A stretch of 64,000 bases of DNA, taken from positions 496,001 to 560,000 of the forward strand of contig PQWQ01000005.1 of assembly GCA_002943765.1 (NCBI GenBank), given 5' to 3'. This stretch comes from Psoroptes ovis. Lineage: Eukaryota; Arthropoda; Arachnida; Sarcoptiformes; Psoroptidae. Position 1 is the first letter of the stretch. Each line of letters opens with the position of its first letter. The position numbers were made by a program, and so were the translations under genes. The notes beneath the pieces were generated by a model. That model made no database searches and was not told the DNA's origin. It saw nothing but the letters and a program-made list of their open reading frames with translations. Below are positions 50,676 through 60,626 of the stretch, one piece after another.

Positions 50676-51697
50676 ATGAATCCAAACTATTCCAAAGTAT
50701 TGATTCTAATTTCATTAATATCCGCCATAGTATTCGTTGATTGTAAACATCCACTATTGAATAAACAAAAGCCACATTGTAATGATGAAAAATTACTCGA
50801 AATCGATGCGAAATTATTGAAAATTATGTCCGTCGGTAAACAAGGTCGTAAATTTCCGAGTAGCTACGGTGAAGCTAGAAATTATTGCCGGTAAGTGATT
50901 CGTATTGATTTTAATTAATTGATTAACCCTTTATTTACAAAATTAATTATTTTGATTTTGTTAAATTAAGTGAAACACATGTTTATACGAAACAAGTGGA
51001 AACATTTGTCAATGATTGTTTTGTCTTTGATTATGCTAATATTGCCAAATTATTCATATTCGGCATTAAACGAATGACACGACAAATGTGTTCACGAATG
51101 CGACAAAACAAGCGGCTTGGTTCGTTGATAAAAGTTGCCAATTGTCATAATCAAATCATTGCGGATGATCCTTGTTTGGATGAGGTTACGAATAAAACAA
51201 GCGCATTAATACCTTTGAATATTGGTAAAGATAAAATTAATTATATGTGTTGGTAAGTTTTTGAAGGAAACGTTGTTTTGTGACCGGTTCTTTCCCTTTG
51301 CCTTTGAACACACTAAAAGGTTAAACCCCTTTCAAATCTATAACCTGTCAATGTCCTAATCTTATCATGTTTTCCATGTCGTCTTATTTTTTCACCCTCA
51401 AACCACCGAAATCCCCCCCCTGCCAAAAGTTATTATGTAGATTTACTTCAATGTGAAGATCGTCATTTTGGCCAAGTACCATGTTCAACTTATGAAGGCC
51501 GTCAAGCATGGATCGATCTGATCCGGTCGGTAAATGAAGATTCATTAAATTTTGCATGCGGTGATTATAATGAATACACTGATCTATGTAAAACAATTGG
51601 TCGACCATCGAAAAAATCAAAACTTAAGCATAAAAAACATGATAAACGTTTCAATTCATTTATGATCACTGCGCTGGAATTGTTTGATTCGCTTTAA
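50676..51697 (+). CDS. Secreted 12-cysteine protein, paralogue A, 3 exons
   Basis: Family not recognised. Exons 50676-50890, 50971-51252 and 51430-51697 join through two phase-2 GT/AG introns into 254 residues. A signal peptide is clear (residues about 1-24, core VLILISLISAIVFV). Twelve cysteines match those of the two downstream paralogues in order, including the CCYYVDLLQC motif that spans the second junction and FACGDYNEYTDLC near the end. Also conserved are a GKQGRKFPSSYGEA segment, an AKLFIFG segment and a basic stretch after it. An even number of conserved cysteines behind a signal peptide suggests an extracellular, disulfide-rich protein. The tail is lysine-rich (KKSKLKHKKHDKR). It is the only one of the three without a foldback element in any intron. 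Confidence 0.88.
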
Positions 51698-52244
51698 TCC
51701 TTTCAATCATTCATTCATTCATTCAAAGTCTTTCACATTCAAAAATCGAATCAAGTGGCGTCAACTATCCAACGAAATTTTAATGGAAAAAACTTGAAAT
51801 TCGATTCAATTCATTAATCATTTAATTAATCAAAAGTCATAATTAAAATCATGGATTTTGTTAATTAAAACTTGATTTTTCACCATTCCACTTTGAATTC
51901 AATTCAAATTCATTGAATTGAATTTGAATTTAAATTGAATTCATTTAGTTATATTTATCTTCTTTATTTCTCTCTCAAATCATTTCATATGAATTTCAAA
52001 TTTAAGGAAATCACATTGAAATACATAAATGTGTTAATCTAAAAAGGGTTTTCATTATCTTTACATCTTCAAAGATTATTTTTGAAATTTGAAAAATTCA
52101 TAAAAAAATGAATGTTGATTAGTCGATTTATATATTTGAAAATTCATGGTCAGATCGACACTATACACTCAAGTTTGTATGTGTTCAATATTTTTGAATT
52201 AATATCAATGTGTTTAATAAGATGAAGATTTGAAGCAGTAAAAG
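51698..52244. other. Intergenic DNA between paralogues A and B
   Basis: Short (547 bp) AT-rich spacer with the B promoter region; no element or repeat seen. Confidence 0.6.
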
Positions 52245-53376
52245 ATGGCATCATATTCAAGACTATTCTTACTGATATTACTATCGATCATTATTGATCC
52301 AATATGGTCAGCATGTATGAATGAAACGGTGGCAAAATGTTCGCTGAAACAAGCACAACGTATTGATTTATTCGCATCACGTTTAGCGATCGTAGGTAAA
52401 CGTGGCCGTCAATTACCGACTAATAATGATGAATTACGGAAATTTTGCAGGTAAATGAATTGGTAGCTAAAAAAATATTTCAGGTTGTCCGAAAAGTTCA
52501 TTCGGCTTTATCCGATAGAGTTGAATGTCGAAACTCGGCCAAAACTTTCCGGACAACCAAATATATGATTTTAATTTTAATTTCAATTTTTCAAAATTTT
52601 TCATCCCTCAGTGAAACTAAAAACATGACAAATACAATGGAAATCTATATGAAACAATGTTGTGATCGTGATCTGATAAATGTAGCGAAAATTTACATAT
52701 TTAGCCTGAGGAAAAATTCAAAATTTCTTTGTAATCACAGTAAACGTGGTAACAGTAGCAGTAACATTAAACGTGTAGCAAAAAATGTCGCCAAACTTTT
52801 CAAAGTGGCACCTTGCCTTAATAAACATATCCGAAATTTCCGTTGTTTAGCTGAATTTAAAAATCAAACAAAACGTATTCTCCAGTATAATGATGATGGT
52901 GAAAAAATACGTCGCGGCTGTTGGTAAGCACATGTAAACAAATTAGACTGTCCGAAAAGTTTTGGCCGATTTTCACATTACAACTCCGTTGATTAATCGG
53001 CCAGAACTTTTCGGGCAACCTAATATTTTGTTAATATTTTCATTAAATTAATCGAAATTTATTTTAATTTCAATTTTGTCAAAGCTATTACAATGATTGG
53101 AGTGAATGTGAAGAACAATTTGTTGAAAATCTTAAATGTTTACCCAAAGACAGCGTGGAATTGCAAGAATTTGCTTTGGATCTATTAAGATCATCACGTG
53201 GTGATACACATCGATTCCTATGTGGTGATATTGAAGAATCATCTGACCAATGTGATAACCTGAAACAGCTGGATCCGAATCTGTTTGAAGAAAAACCTCG
53301 AATCGATTCCCGATTACAATCACTGGTATTCATAGGTCTACATATTCTTGAATCAATTTCGGATAGTCGATTTTGA
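52245..53376 (+). CDS. Secreted 12-cysteine protein, paralogue B, 3 exons
   Basis: Exons 52245-52450, 52612-52923 and 53085-53376 give 269 residues, with both introns in phase 2 at the same places as in paralogues A and C. The signal peptide core is LFLLILLSIIIDPIWSA. The shared features are present: VGKRGRQLPTNNDELRKFC, KIYIFSL, APCLN, GCCYY spanning junction 2 and FLCGDIEESSDQC. It has extra cysteines (ACMNE near the signal cleavage site, QCC in exon 2) beyond the twelve shared ones, and a longer Ser/Asn/Lys-rich loop in exon 2. Each intron is 161 bp and about half foldback element. The function is unknown; an extracellular role is inferred from the signal peptide and cysteines. Confidence 0.88.
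52479..52561 (+). mobile_element. Mariner-like miniature foldback element, type 1, in paralogue B intron 1
   Basis: CAGGTTGTCCGAAAAGTTCA and AACTTTCCGGACAACCAAA. Ends about 50 bp before exon 2, as in paralogue C. Confidence 0.87.
52943..53023 (-). mobile_element. Mariner-like miniature foldback element, type 1 reversed, in paralogue B intron 2
   Basis: TTAGACTGTCCGAAAAGTTT and GAACTTTTCGGGCAACCTAA; the core is shortened. Confidence 0.86.
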
Positions 53377-53412
53377 CTTGATTAATTATTAAAAAGCGAC
53401 ATTATACTTTTC

Positions 53413-53492
53413 TTAGGTTGTCCGGAAAGTTTTTGCCAATTTTCCAATCATCGTCTACGATATAACCGGCAAAAACTTTCTGGACAGCCTAA
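53413..53492. mobile_element. Mariner-like miniature foldback element, type 2
   Basis: TTAGGTTGTCCGGAAAGTTT and AACTTTCTGGACAGCCTAA. It starts 37 bp after the paralogue B stop, so it is probably in its 3' UTR. Confidence 0.87.
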
Positions 53493-53583
53493 TACAACGT
53501 CTAACTTACTAATATTCAAGTTTATAATTGAAAATCAATGAAACTAAAAATTTTGAAATTTTTTAAAACTTTAAATTTTTTCG

Positions 53584-53589
53584 AATAAA
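53584..53589 (+). terminator. Candidate polyadenylation signal of paralogue B
   Basis: AATAAA about 210 bp after the stop codon, past the foldback element. Confidence 0.4.
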
Positions 53590-53700
53590 GTTTATATTTA
53601 TTTTCATTAATTCAATGTGACAATGAATTTTAGTTTTTTTGTTCAGCATAAAACTTGATTGGTTGGAAAATTTTTATTTCTGTCAAAATAAGCCGCTTAT

Positions 53701-53775
53701 TTCAAATACGTAATACGTAATAAAGACGTAATATTACGTCAGCAGCGATATTTGTCGACAACCGATAAATACGTC
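53701..53775. repeat. GACGTA/TACGTC palindrome site, fourth locus
   Basis: A run of TACGTAATACGTAATA leads into the perfect 16-bp palindrome GACGTAATATTACGTC, then TACGTCGGCG. Confidence 0.6.
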
Positions 53776-54099
53776 GGCGACTGCCTCACAGGTCAATCAA
53801 ATCCTTTCAATAGTAATAATGCATTAATTGAAGAAAACTTTCTTAGAAATGATTGTTTTTGTCAAGTAAAAAAAAAACGTATTATTCACTCGAATTGAAC
53901 TTGATTTCATGGCTAATAATCATTAAATTTTGTTTTGTTTTGTTTTTTTTTTGCTGATTGAAAAAGCTTCAAGCAATGGCCATGATGATTGAATGTTTTC
54001 ATTGCTTGCTCATTATTAATGATTTGAAGAAAATAATAAAAAAAATCATTAAGATTTTTTCATTTTCCAATAATGAATTATTGTGAACATCATTATATT

Positions 54100-54180
54100 T
54101 TACGTTGTCCGAAAAGTTCATTCCGCTTAATCACCGATAGAATTGTGCATGAAAATCGGCCAAAACTTTTCGGACAACCC
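54100..54180 (+). mobile_element. Mariner-like miniature foldback element, type 1
   Basis: TACGTTGTCCGAAAAGTTCA and AACTTTTCGGACAACCCT. Confidence 0.85.
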
Positions 54181-54620
54181 TGATACCATTCGATGACATT
54201 GTATGTATGTATGCATGTATGTACGTACACAACACTTAATGAAATATGTATTTATTATAAATTACCCAACAACAACAACAACAACAACAACAGCAAAAAA
54301 CAAATTAAATGAACAAATTGCAATGAAGAAAACCTGATTCAAATACGTTCAACAAATTATTCAAATCAATAATAATAATAATAATGATTTCAATTAATTC
54401 CATTGATTCATTTTCATACCTTTATTCATTGAATTCAATGAATAATGAATTCGAAGGATTTCAATTTTTATTTGAATTTTTAAGAAAATGAAGAATAAGA
54501 AGAAGCAGTAATGGATTCGTAAATCATTTTTTGAAATGTTCGTAAGTATACTTTTTTGCAAATCATTCATTTTCAAAACACTGCATTTGTAATTCATTGT
54601 GAATAGAATCACTGATCATT

Positions 54621-54862
54621 GATTTGATTTGATTTGATTTGATTTGATTTGATTTGATTTGATTTGATTTGATTTGATTTGATTTGATTTGATTTGATTT
54701 GATTTGATTTGATTTGATTTGATTTGATTTGATTTGATTTGATTTGATTTGATTTGATTTGATTTGATTTGATTTGATTTGATTTGATTTGATTTGATTT
54801 GATTTGATTTGATTTGATTTGATTTGATTTGATTTGATTTGATTTGATTTGATTTGATTTGA
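54621..54862. repeat. (GATTT)48 pentanucleotide array
   Basis: Forty-eight copies in a row without a single interruption, 240 bp. The end is about 107 bp from the paralogue C start codon. The open frame it creates on the minus strand, which repeats Asn-Gln-Ile-Lys-Ser, is a by-product of the 5-bp period. Confidence 0.97.
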
Positions 54863-54969
54863 TATCATCATCATCATCTTCGAAGACATCATCTACGATT
54901 CAAAAAAGAAAAAAATTTTCTCAAGAATTTCAAAATTTTTGAATTTGAATTGAATCATATTTAATCAAT

Positions 54970-56092
54970 ATGAATGCAGTGTCGACGATTCAACAGCTGC
55001 AATTATTGTTGCTTTTATCATTCATATCATTATTATCATCACCAAAGCTAACATCGCCATCAACATTGATATTGAAAAAGCCAGAATGTAATAAACAACG
55101 GCAAGAAGTGATTGATCAAGATTCGATATCGTTGAATATGTTTGGTACTAAACGTCAATATCCAACCAAACGAGAAGATGTGAAAAAATTTTGCGAGTAA
55201 GTCGGTTTGTTTATGATGATTAATTATATGTGATTATTGATAATTTCGAATGTTTTCGAATACAATTGTGAATAATATATTAGGCTGTCCGAAAAGTTTA
55301 TTCGGCTTAATCGGATAGAGTTGCCACATGAAATCGGCCAAAACTTTCCGGACAACCTAATATTTTGATTGATTTAATTATAATCTTTAATTATCAATTA
55401 TTCATACACAGTGAAACATTACAACATATTGATAATTTGGATAAATTCAGTAAAGATTGTTTCCCAAGTGAACTGCAAAATTATGCAAAAATATTTGTTT
55501 ATGGTAATAAACGTTCGGTGAAAAATTTTTGCAGTACCAAGCGTAAGAATGCTCGACGTACGCAGAAATTCCTATCGATTGCACCTTGTTTGAATCGCTA
55601 TCTTTCACAAGACAAGTGTTTGCAGCAATTTTTGCAAAACATACGCAATTTGATCCCATATCAAATGAATAGTGATAAAATTTATTATACCTGTTGGTAA
55701 GTAATTTGAAATTTCCAATGTAAATGATTTGAATGATGGACGAATTTCTAAATTTCCTTTACATTCACAGTTATTACGTTGATCTGATGAAATGTTTCGA
55801 TAATCAAATGAGTAAATTATCATGTGCCAATGAACAATATCAAGAAGAATTCACACAATTTGTTCGTACATTGAATAATGATTTTGTTAATTTTTCTTGT
55901 GGTGAATATAATGAACAAACTGATCGTTGTGATCATATGAAACCTCTTAGTAAATTCAACAAAATTGATTCGAAACAATTATCACCAATGAAATTTCTTT
56001 TTCCTAATAATTCATTCTTTTTCCTAAGTGTAGCAATGTTTGAATCGATTGGTTCGAATACAAACAGTACAGGTAATGGTCCCAAGCCATGA
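54970..56092 (+). CDS. Secreted 12-cysteine protein, paralogue C, 3 exons
   Basis: Exons 54970-55196, 55412-55696 and 55771-56092 give 277 residues with the same two phase-2 introns as paralogues A and B. The signal peptide core is LLLLLSFISLLSS. It has exactly the twelve shared cysteines: PEC, KFC, KDC, NFC, APC, DKC, TCC, MKC, LSC, FSC and DRC. It keeps YAKIFVYGNKRS (compare AKLFIFGIKRM in A) and FSCGEYNEQTDRC. The C-terminus is longer and hydrophobic (FLFPNNSFFFLSVAMFESIG). Intron 1 holds a type 1 foldback element; intron 2 (74 bp) does not. It is convergent with the dehydrogenase gene, with only 135 bp between stop codons. Function unknown. Confidence 0.88.
55280..55360 (+). mobile_element. 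Mariner-like miniature foldback element, type 1, in paralogue C intron 1
   Basis: TTAGGCTGTCCGAAAAGTTT and AACTTTCCGGACAACCTAA. It has the same orientation, the same TTCCGG arm variant and the same 50-bp distance to exon 2 as the element in paralogue B. Confidence 0.9.
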
Positions 56093-56143
56093 ACCAAAAA
56101 CCTTGCAAATTTTCAATTTTTGAAAACATTTTTTTGATATGAT

Positions 56144-56149
56144 TTTATT
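56144..56149 (-). terminator. Candidate polyadenylation signal of the dehydrogenase gene
   Basis: Minus-strand AATAAA about 80 bp past the HSD17B10 stop. It lies upstream of the plus-strand signals of paralogue C, so the two 3' ends probably overlap. Confidence 0.4.
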
Positions 56150-56170
56150 CGATCATTATTTTTGCTGAAT

Positions 56171-56201
56171 AATAAATTGATTGCATCTATTAGATAATAA
56201 A
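56171..56201 (+). terminator. Candidate polyadenylation signals of paralogue C
   Basis: AATAAA at 56171-56176 and at 56196-56201, about 80 and 105 bp after the stop codon. Confidence 0.45.
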
Positions 56202-56227
56202 AATAGAGGTATAATTCTTGTAAAAAA

Positions 56228-57060
56228 TTATGGCTGCATTCGAATAGCACCATCCAAACGTATAACCTCTCCATTTAGCATTGGATTTTCGATGATCGCT
56301 TGCACTAGATGTGCATATTCATCAACATGACCCAATCGGGATGGACAAGGAATCGTAGCAGCCAGTGCTTTACGTGCTGGTTCAGGCAACGAAGCCAGTA
56401 AAGGTGTATCGAACAAACCGGGTGCAATTGTCATCACACGAATTCCATGCGGAGCAAAATCTCTGGCCATCGGAAGTGTCATACCGACAACACCACCTTT
56501 ACTGGCTGAATATGCCACTTGTCCAATTTGTCCATCGAATGCAGCGACTGATGCTGTGTTGATGATTACACCACGTAAACCATTGACGGCTTCGTTAGCA
56601 CCAAGTAAACCAGCTGCTAACCGTGATACATTGAATGTACCGATTAGATTCACTTTGATGACCATTTCAAATTCATCGAAAGGATGAGATTTCTTTTTAC
56701 GAAAATCATATGTACGTCTTGCAACGCCAATACCAGCACAATTAACAACAGCATCAAGACGACCAAATTTTTCCTTACAAGCATCCAATGCTTTCTGTAC
56801 ATCAGTTTCACTGGTGACATCAGCTGTTACGGGTAGAATGTTTTCACTATCGAATTTCGATTCATTATGATTACGATCCAACGCAACGACACCTTTGGCA
56901 CCTTCACGTATCAAGCGATCAACGACACCACGGCCAAGACCTTGGGGGAAAAACAAAATCCAATTAATCGATTATTATCGAAAAATGAATCAGTAAACTT
57001 ACCCGATGCACCACCTGTAACGAAAGCAACAATACCTTTGATTGTTTGAATTCCACTCAT
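56228..57060 (-). CDS. HSD17B10: 3-hydroxyacyl-CoA dehydrogenase type 2 (17-beta-HSD type 10, SDR family), 2 exons
   Basis: Predicted mitochondrial NAD-dependent short-chain dehydrogenase. In animals it oxidises 2-methyl-3-hydroxybutyryl-CoA in isoleucine breakdown and is also a subunit of mitochondrial RNase P. Exons 57060-57003 and 56940-56228 (minus) are joined by a 62-bp phase-1 intron into 256 residues (human 261). The nucleotide-binding TGGASGLGRG motif (15-24) spans the splice junction. Asp41 after the second strand fits a preference for NAD. NCAGIG is at 86-91, and the catalytic triad is Ser150, Tyr163 and Lys167 (YSASK). The APGLFDTPLL and CPSRLGHVDEYAHL segments match the type 10 family. 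The start is the only Met before the Rossmann motif. It is divergent from the phospholipase gene (571 bp apart). Confidence 0.95.
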
Positions 57061-57631
57061 TTTATTTCGATGATTTTAAAAATTTTCCTAAAAAAAACAA
57101 AACTTCAAATAGGGTACATCAATACGACTGATTATGCAATTGAATGGCTGAAGATATCGAATCGTTTATCACACATTTTTTTCAAAGCGGCAAAATCGAC
57201 AAAAATGGTCGAAAAATGTTAAAATAGCTTTACTTTCAAAGTTTCAGCTGTTTTTGATTTTTCAAAATTCAATTCAATTTTTTGAATTGATTTGGCCATC
57301 AAAATGTAGTAAATCAAGTCGAGTGCCGTATTGATTATTAGCCCACCTTAATAATTAGCTGATGACATGGTAACCAATTATCATTGATTGAAAATTTTCA
57401 TTAAATCAATCTAATTTTTATCTTTATTTTTTAGACTCAATAACACTCAACGCGAGTGTATAAACTCATCTAAACAAACATTGCCTTTTACAATTGATTT
57501 ATTAAATTCAATTATTAAAAATTGTGATTAGTCATTAATTTAATCGATCGATTGTTATCCATTGAATCATATCATAATTATTAACAATTAATTACCGATT
57601 TCCAATCAATTAAACAAATTCTTAATCGAAA
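57061..57631. promoter_or_regulatory. Divergent intergenic region between the dehydrogenase and phospholipase genes
   Basis: 571 bp between two opposite start codons; both promoters must lie here or in unseen 5' exons. No TATA or other motif stands out against the AT-rich background, and there are no foldback elements. Confidence 0.5.
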
Positions 57632-60544
57632 ATGAAGGAAAACACCGATAAAATTCGTTATACGTTCCGTAACCCGAGTGAAAATCAACAGAAATTATGG
57701 CTTTTAGACGCACTGAATATGCGGTTGCGATCAGCATCCATATTGGTGAACAATGATGAATATGTTTCCATTATAACAGCCAATCATCGTTATCATATTA
57801 AATACGATAAAATTGATGAAATACGTTGTGGACAATTGACCGATAAATGGATGAAATTTCGGTTGAAATTATTGAATAAATCACCGAAAACCGATGAAGA
57901 TAATCGTTTAATCAAATTATTATTCGAAAACACCGACAACAATCAAGATTCTAAATCATTTTCGATAATGATTAAACGTGATAATAATCCAATCATATGT
58001 GATAGTTTTGATTTTTATACTGAAAATATTCGAAAATTTGATTCAATATTGAAAAAGATTCAGAATAAAATCTTAAAATTAAAACAAACATATGATTTTG
58101 ATGATCATCAAAAGTGAGTATTTCAATGAAATCATTTGATTTAGATTTAAATTTAATTATTCATAAATCATTGATCTTTCCAAGGTTATTAGAATTTTTA
58201 TATCGCCGATATCTAGTCACCAGGGACCAAGTTGAAAGTGATGGTGATGATCAAACAAACAATGACATGATCAACACCAATTATCTCTTATTGCAACATC
58301 GTTTTCGTAAATTTCTTTATCGTATGAATATGAAATTGGATAGTCGTTCGATTCGTTTGATAATGGTGCGTATTTGGTTCGAATAGTCTTTGATCCATTA
58401 TTTTTAATTCCTTATTTCTACCCTGTAATCAAATAATAGCGTATGAATGGAAAGCTTAAATTCAAAAATAAATCCGAAATGTTTGATTTGATCAATAAAT
58501 TTGATTGCCGTCCATATTTTAATTTTTTATATGACAAGTATTTGATCACAATTTCATATTTACGATTATTTAAAAATTTAATTTTAAAAATTACAGATAT
58601 TCAATCACTAATGATGATTATATGACCAATGATGAATTGATTCATTTTTTCCATAATGAACAAAATGAACATATCAGTAGTGAAGAATTGGAAGAAATTC
58701 TTCATGATTTCGGTGAAATATCCACCGATGATAATGGCTGTGGTCGTCGTTGTATAACACGTCGATCATTCTATTATCTTATGGAATCAGTAAAATGGAA
58801 TGAATTATTTGATTATGATAAGAAATTTGTTTATCAAGATATGAACCGGCCGATGACTGATTATTTTATTGCTTCTTCACATAATTCATTTTTAACTGGT
58901 AATCAGTTATCATCCGAAAGTAGTTATGAAATGTATCGAAAAATATTGCTAACTGGTTGCCGTTGTGTTGAAATCGATATTTGGGATGATGTTGGTGAAG
59001 AGGGTATCGGTTCAACTCGACCAGTAGTATATCATGGTTATACGTTGACAACGAAAATCGAATTACAAGGTGTGCTGGAAGCTATCAATGATGAAGCATT
59101 CGTTAAATCTAAATATCCTGTTATAATATCTGTTGAGAATCGTTGTAAACGCCGCTCGAATCATAAACGTATTGCAGAATTGATGAAAACTATATTCAAG
59201 GATCGTCTAGATGGGGCACCAATCGATGATAGTGTTGAACATCAATTTCCATCACCGGAGGCGATGCAAGGGAAAATATTTATAAAATGTTCGAAAAATC
59301 AGCTGTTGAAAAATTATCTTCTTGAATCAGATTTTACTTCTCGAATACCTTTGGGATTCTATGAAATTTACCTGATATCAAATGATCGTTTACGTGAACA
59401 TGCTGAAGAGATACGGCAGCAGAATATATCATCACGTGAACGTAATGAACCAATCATATCGATCAGAAATGATGTCGAAGAAAATGATGAAGATTATTTA
59501 CATAAAATGCATTATGGTCTGCCAATAATGCGTATCAAACGCCAGAATCTTATGAATCGTGAATTTTTGTCAATTGAAAGTGGTGATGGTGAAGAGGACG
59601 TTACCGATGCCGGGCCTGCAGCTAAAAGCTCGGTAAATATCAATCGATATCTTTGTTTCCTTATTTGTATTTGATTTACATTCATTTTCGATCGAATAGA
59701 CCCATCATGATCAATGGGATGAATCATTTTCTGAGCTGATTAATTATTTTGAGACCAGGAAATTTCATTCGATCCAAGAATGTATCAGTGATTGTAAGTA
59801 TTTGTAGTTGATCGTTTCACTCTGATGAAGTCTAATCAAATTTTTATTATTTCATCCACAGTCAAATTCCATCATATGATTTCACGTGATGAAATTCAAT
59901 CATTGAAAATTGAAAAACAAGCTTATCGTGAATTCACTCGAAATCATATGGTTCGAGTATATCCGACTGGATGGCGACAAAATTCCAGTAATTATTGGCC
60001 AATCAGCCATTGGAATAATGGTGCACAGCTGGTAGCGTTGAATTATCAACGTTTAACACTGCCAATGTTCATCAACAATGCATTGTTTGCTTTGAATGGT
60101 CAATGTGGTTATGTTCTAAAGCCTCAACATTTACGACATGATTATGTTGGCGATAGCGTTGAACGACCACCGATTAAATTACGTATACAAATATTATCTG
60201 GTCAATTTTGGAATACATTCTATAAGAATTGTAGTTCGAATAAAAATGTTCATCTTAAGATAATCATTCGTGTATATTGTGGACAGAAAAAATATCGTCA
60301 AGTGACTGAAGCGAATACGAATGGTTTTAATCCAGTTTGGAATGAAACATTTGAATTTAAATTGAATTATAACAAAAAAGAGCTAACATTCGTTCATTTC
60401 ACAATGACAAATTATGATAATTTTTTTGGCCATTATCTTATTGCATTAGAATCGATGCGTAAAGGTTATCGTTTTATATTATTACATGATAAAGATTATA
60501 ACGTGATACCATTGACTAAATTATTTTTACATATTGATTATTGA
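57632..60544 (+). CDS. Delta-type phosphoinositide-specific phospholipase C, 6 exons
   Basis: Predicted to hydrolyse PtdIns(4,5)P2 to IP3 and diacylglycerol at the plasma membrane. Exons 57632-58113, 58185-58365, 58440-58537, 58597-59632, 59700-59793 and 59862-60544 give 857 residues. Order: divergent PH domain (about 20-155, IDEIRCGQLTDKW), degenerate EF-hand region (about 160-320), X box (about 330-485), linker, Y box (about 605-720) and C2 domain (about 735-857, GFNPVWNETFEF). Catalytic residues are present: His349 (SSHNSFLTG), Asn350, Glu379 and Asp381 (CVEIDIWD), His400 (YHGYTLT), Glu434 (VIISVENRC), Lys484, Arg662 and Tyr664 (RVYPTGW, DSSNY-like NSSNYWP). Odd points: the second X-box lysine appears replaced (FIKCSK), the serine near the Y-box start appears to be His (KFHHM), and the C2 loops lack most of the Asp residues expected to bind calcium. 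Two donors are atypical (GTGCGT, GTATTT) but keep frame. Confidence 0.93.
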
Positions 60545-60554
60545 ATCAAAATCA

Positions 60555-60560
60555 AATAAA
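60555..60560 (+). terminator. Candidate polyadenylation signal of the phospholipase C gene
   Basis: AATAAA 11 bp after the stop codon, just before the satellite array. Confidence 0.5.
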
Positions 60561-60626
60561 AATTCATAAAAAAAACTGCTGTCACCTCTATCGAAGTTTA
60601 ATACTATTGAATGCCAGAGACAAATT

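Larger units (their letters stand above)
53377..54969. other. Intergenic DNA between paralogues B and C
   Basis: Contains two foldback elements, a GACGTAATATTACGTC palindrome (about 53719), an (ACA)n run and the long GATTT array directly upstream of paralogue C. No gene supported. Confidence 0.6.

Noticed and set aside
54563..54892. Open frame repeating Asn-Gln-Ile-Lys-Ser on the minus strand.
   Set aside because: It is produced by the uninterrupted 5-bp GATTT array, which has no stop codon in this frame.
1503..55360. The dispersed palindromes as tRNA genes, SINEs or CRISPR repeats.
   Set aside because: No tRNA A/B boxes, no poly(A) tail, irregular spacing and variable orientation; inverted ends with TA flanks fit miniature mariner-type elements.
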